Shown: one piece after another, positions 52,674 through 52,710 of the stretch | Layout of the letters: every line of letters begins with the position of its first letter | Numbering within the stretch: the first letter of the stretch is position 1 | Origin: Anaerolineales bacterium | GTDB lineage: Bacteria > Chloroflexota > Anaerolineae > Anaerolineales > Villigracilaceae | DNA length: 52,710 nt | Direction of reading: 5' to 3' | NCBI GenBank assembly: GCA_021462845.1 | Contig: JAJTXU010000003.1 | Location: 1-52,710, forward strand | The notes under the pieces: model-generated | What the model was told of the DNA's origin: nothing | Seen by the model: the letters and a program-made list of their open reading frames with translations, nothing else | The model's database searches: none | Position numbers and translations under genes: made by a program

Positions 52674-52710
52674 ATGTGTTTAAAAATACAATCACCGTGG
52701 CCGATGCCAG
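52674..52710 (+). CDS. Start of a possible gene, cut by window edge
   Basis: An ATG at 52674 with GGAGG at 52664-52668 five bases before it; the visible translation is MCLKIQSPWPMP. Too short to identify. Confidence 0.35.
   Translation, partial: MCLKIQSPWPMP

Overview
The window looks like chromosome of a Chloroflexota bacterium, most likely class Anaerolineae. This is inference from gene content and from the intergenic repeat families, not a database result. It carries FMN-type isopentenyl diphosphate isomerase, general amino-acid ABC transport, TrmFO, many GAF-domain sensors, and palindromic repeats whose translation gives tails such as DPELVEG or ALSLSKG.

Layout. Positions 1-2851 (minus strand) hold the two halves of a heterodimeric ABC exporter with a GIY-YIG nuclease-family gene between them, flanked by two copies of one repeat. 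sucC and sucD follow on the plus strand. acpP (minus) and fni (plus) diverge from a 63-base gap. Behind fni sit two toxin-antitoxin operons (a Fic/Doc-type and a PIN-type toxin). The second is preceded by a decayed copy of the fni 3' end and by the same leader sequence. Positions 8060-12389 (minus) encode an amino-acid ABC importer (aapJQMP order). Next come a choline-kinase-like phosphotransferase, a dimethylglycine/sarcosine dehydrogenase-like flavoprotein, a HAD phosphatase, a polyprenyl diphosphate synthase and a tRNA-Gly(CCC) with its own promoter and terminator.

The most unusual region is 18070-43551: fourteen tightly packed plus-strand genes that look like one operon. It begins with two single-domain response regulators. 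Ten GAF-domain proteins follow: one soluble, nine membrane-bound, with different input domains (Cache-type, helical-bundle or multi-helix membrane domains, often with HAMP). None of the ten has a kinase, cyclase or chemotaxis output domain, and all ten share a similar C-terminal end. The nine membrane proteins also share a linker with a conserved Trp and a second GAF-like module. After them come an orphan ParA-type ATPase and one soluble 1257-residue hybrid histidine kinase (GAFs, PAS, HisKA, HATPase, two receivers). The N-terminus of that kinase carries the same second-module fragment as the sensors. I propose a distributed sensory array: many membrane receptors feeding one kinase through a shared coupling module, with ParA possibly positioning it. 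Directly downstream is a threonine synthase fused to an intact response-regulator receiver domain, a candidate output, then an EamA-family transporter.

The right end holds murI, a small membrane protein, hflX, a second histidine kinase, an M28 peptidase and trmFO (the last five on the minus strand, with short overlaps), then the first codons of a possible gene at the window edge. Several palindromic repeat families lie in the gaps, and some supply stop codons of the adjacent genes. No gene-free stretch exceeds about 300 bases; no CRISPR array, rRNA or transposase gene was seen.
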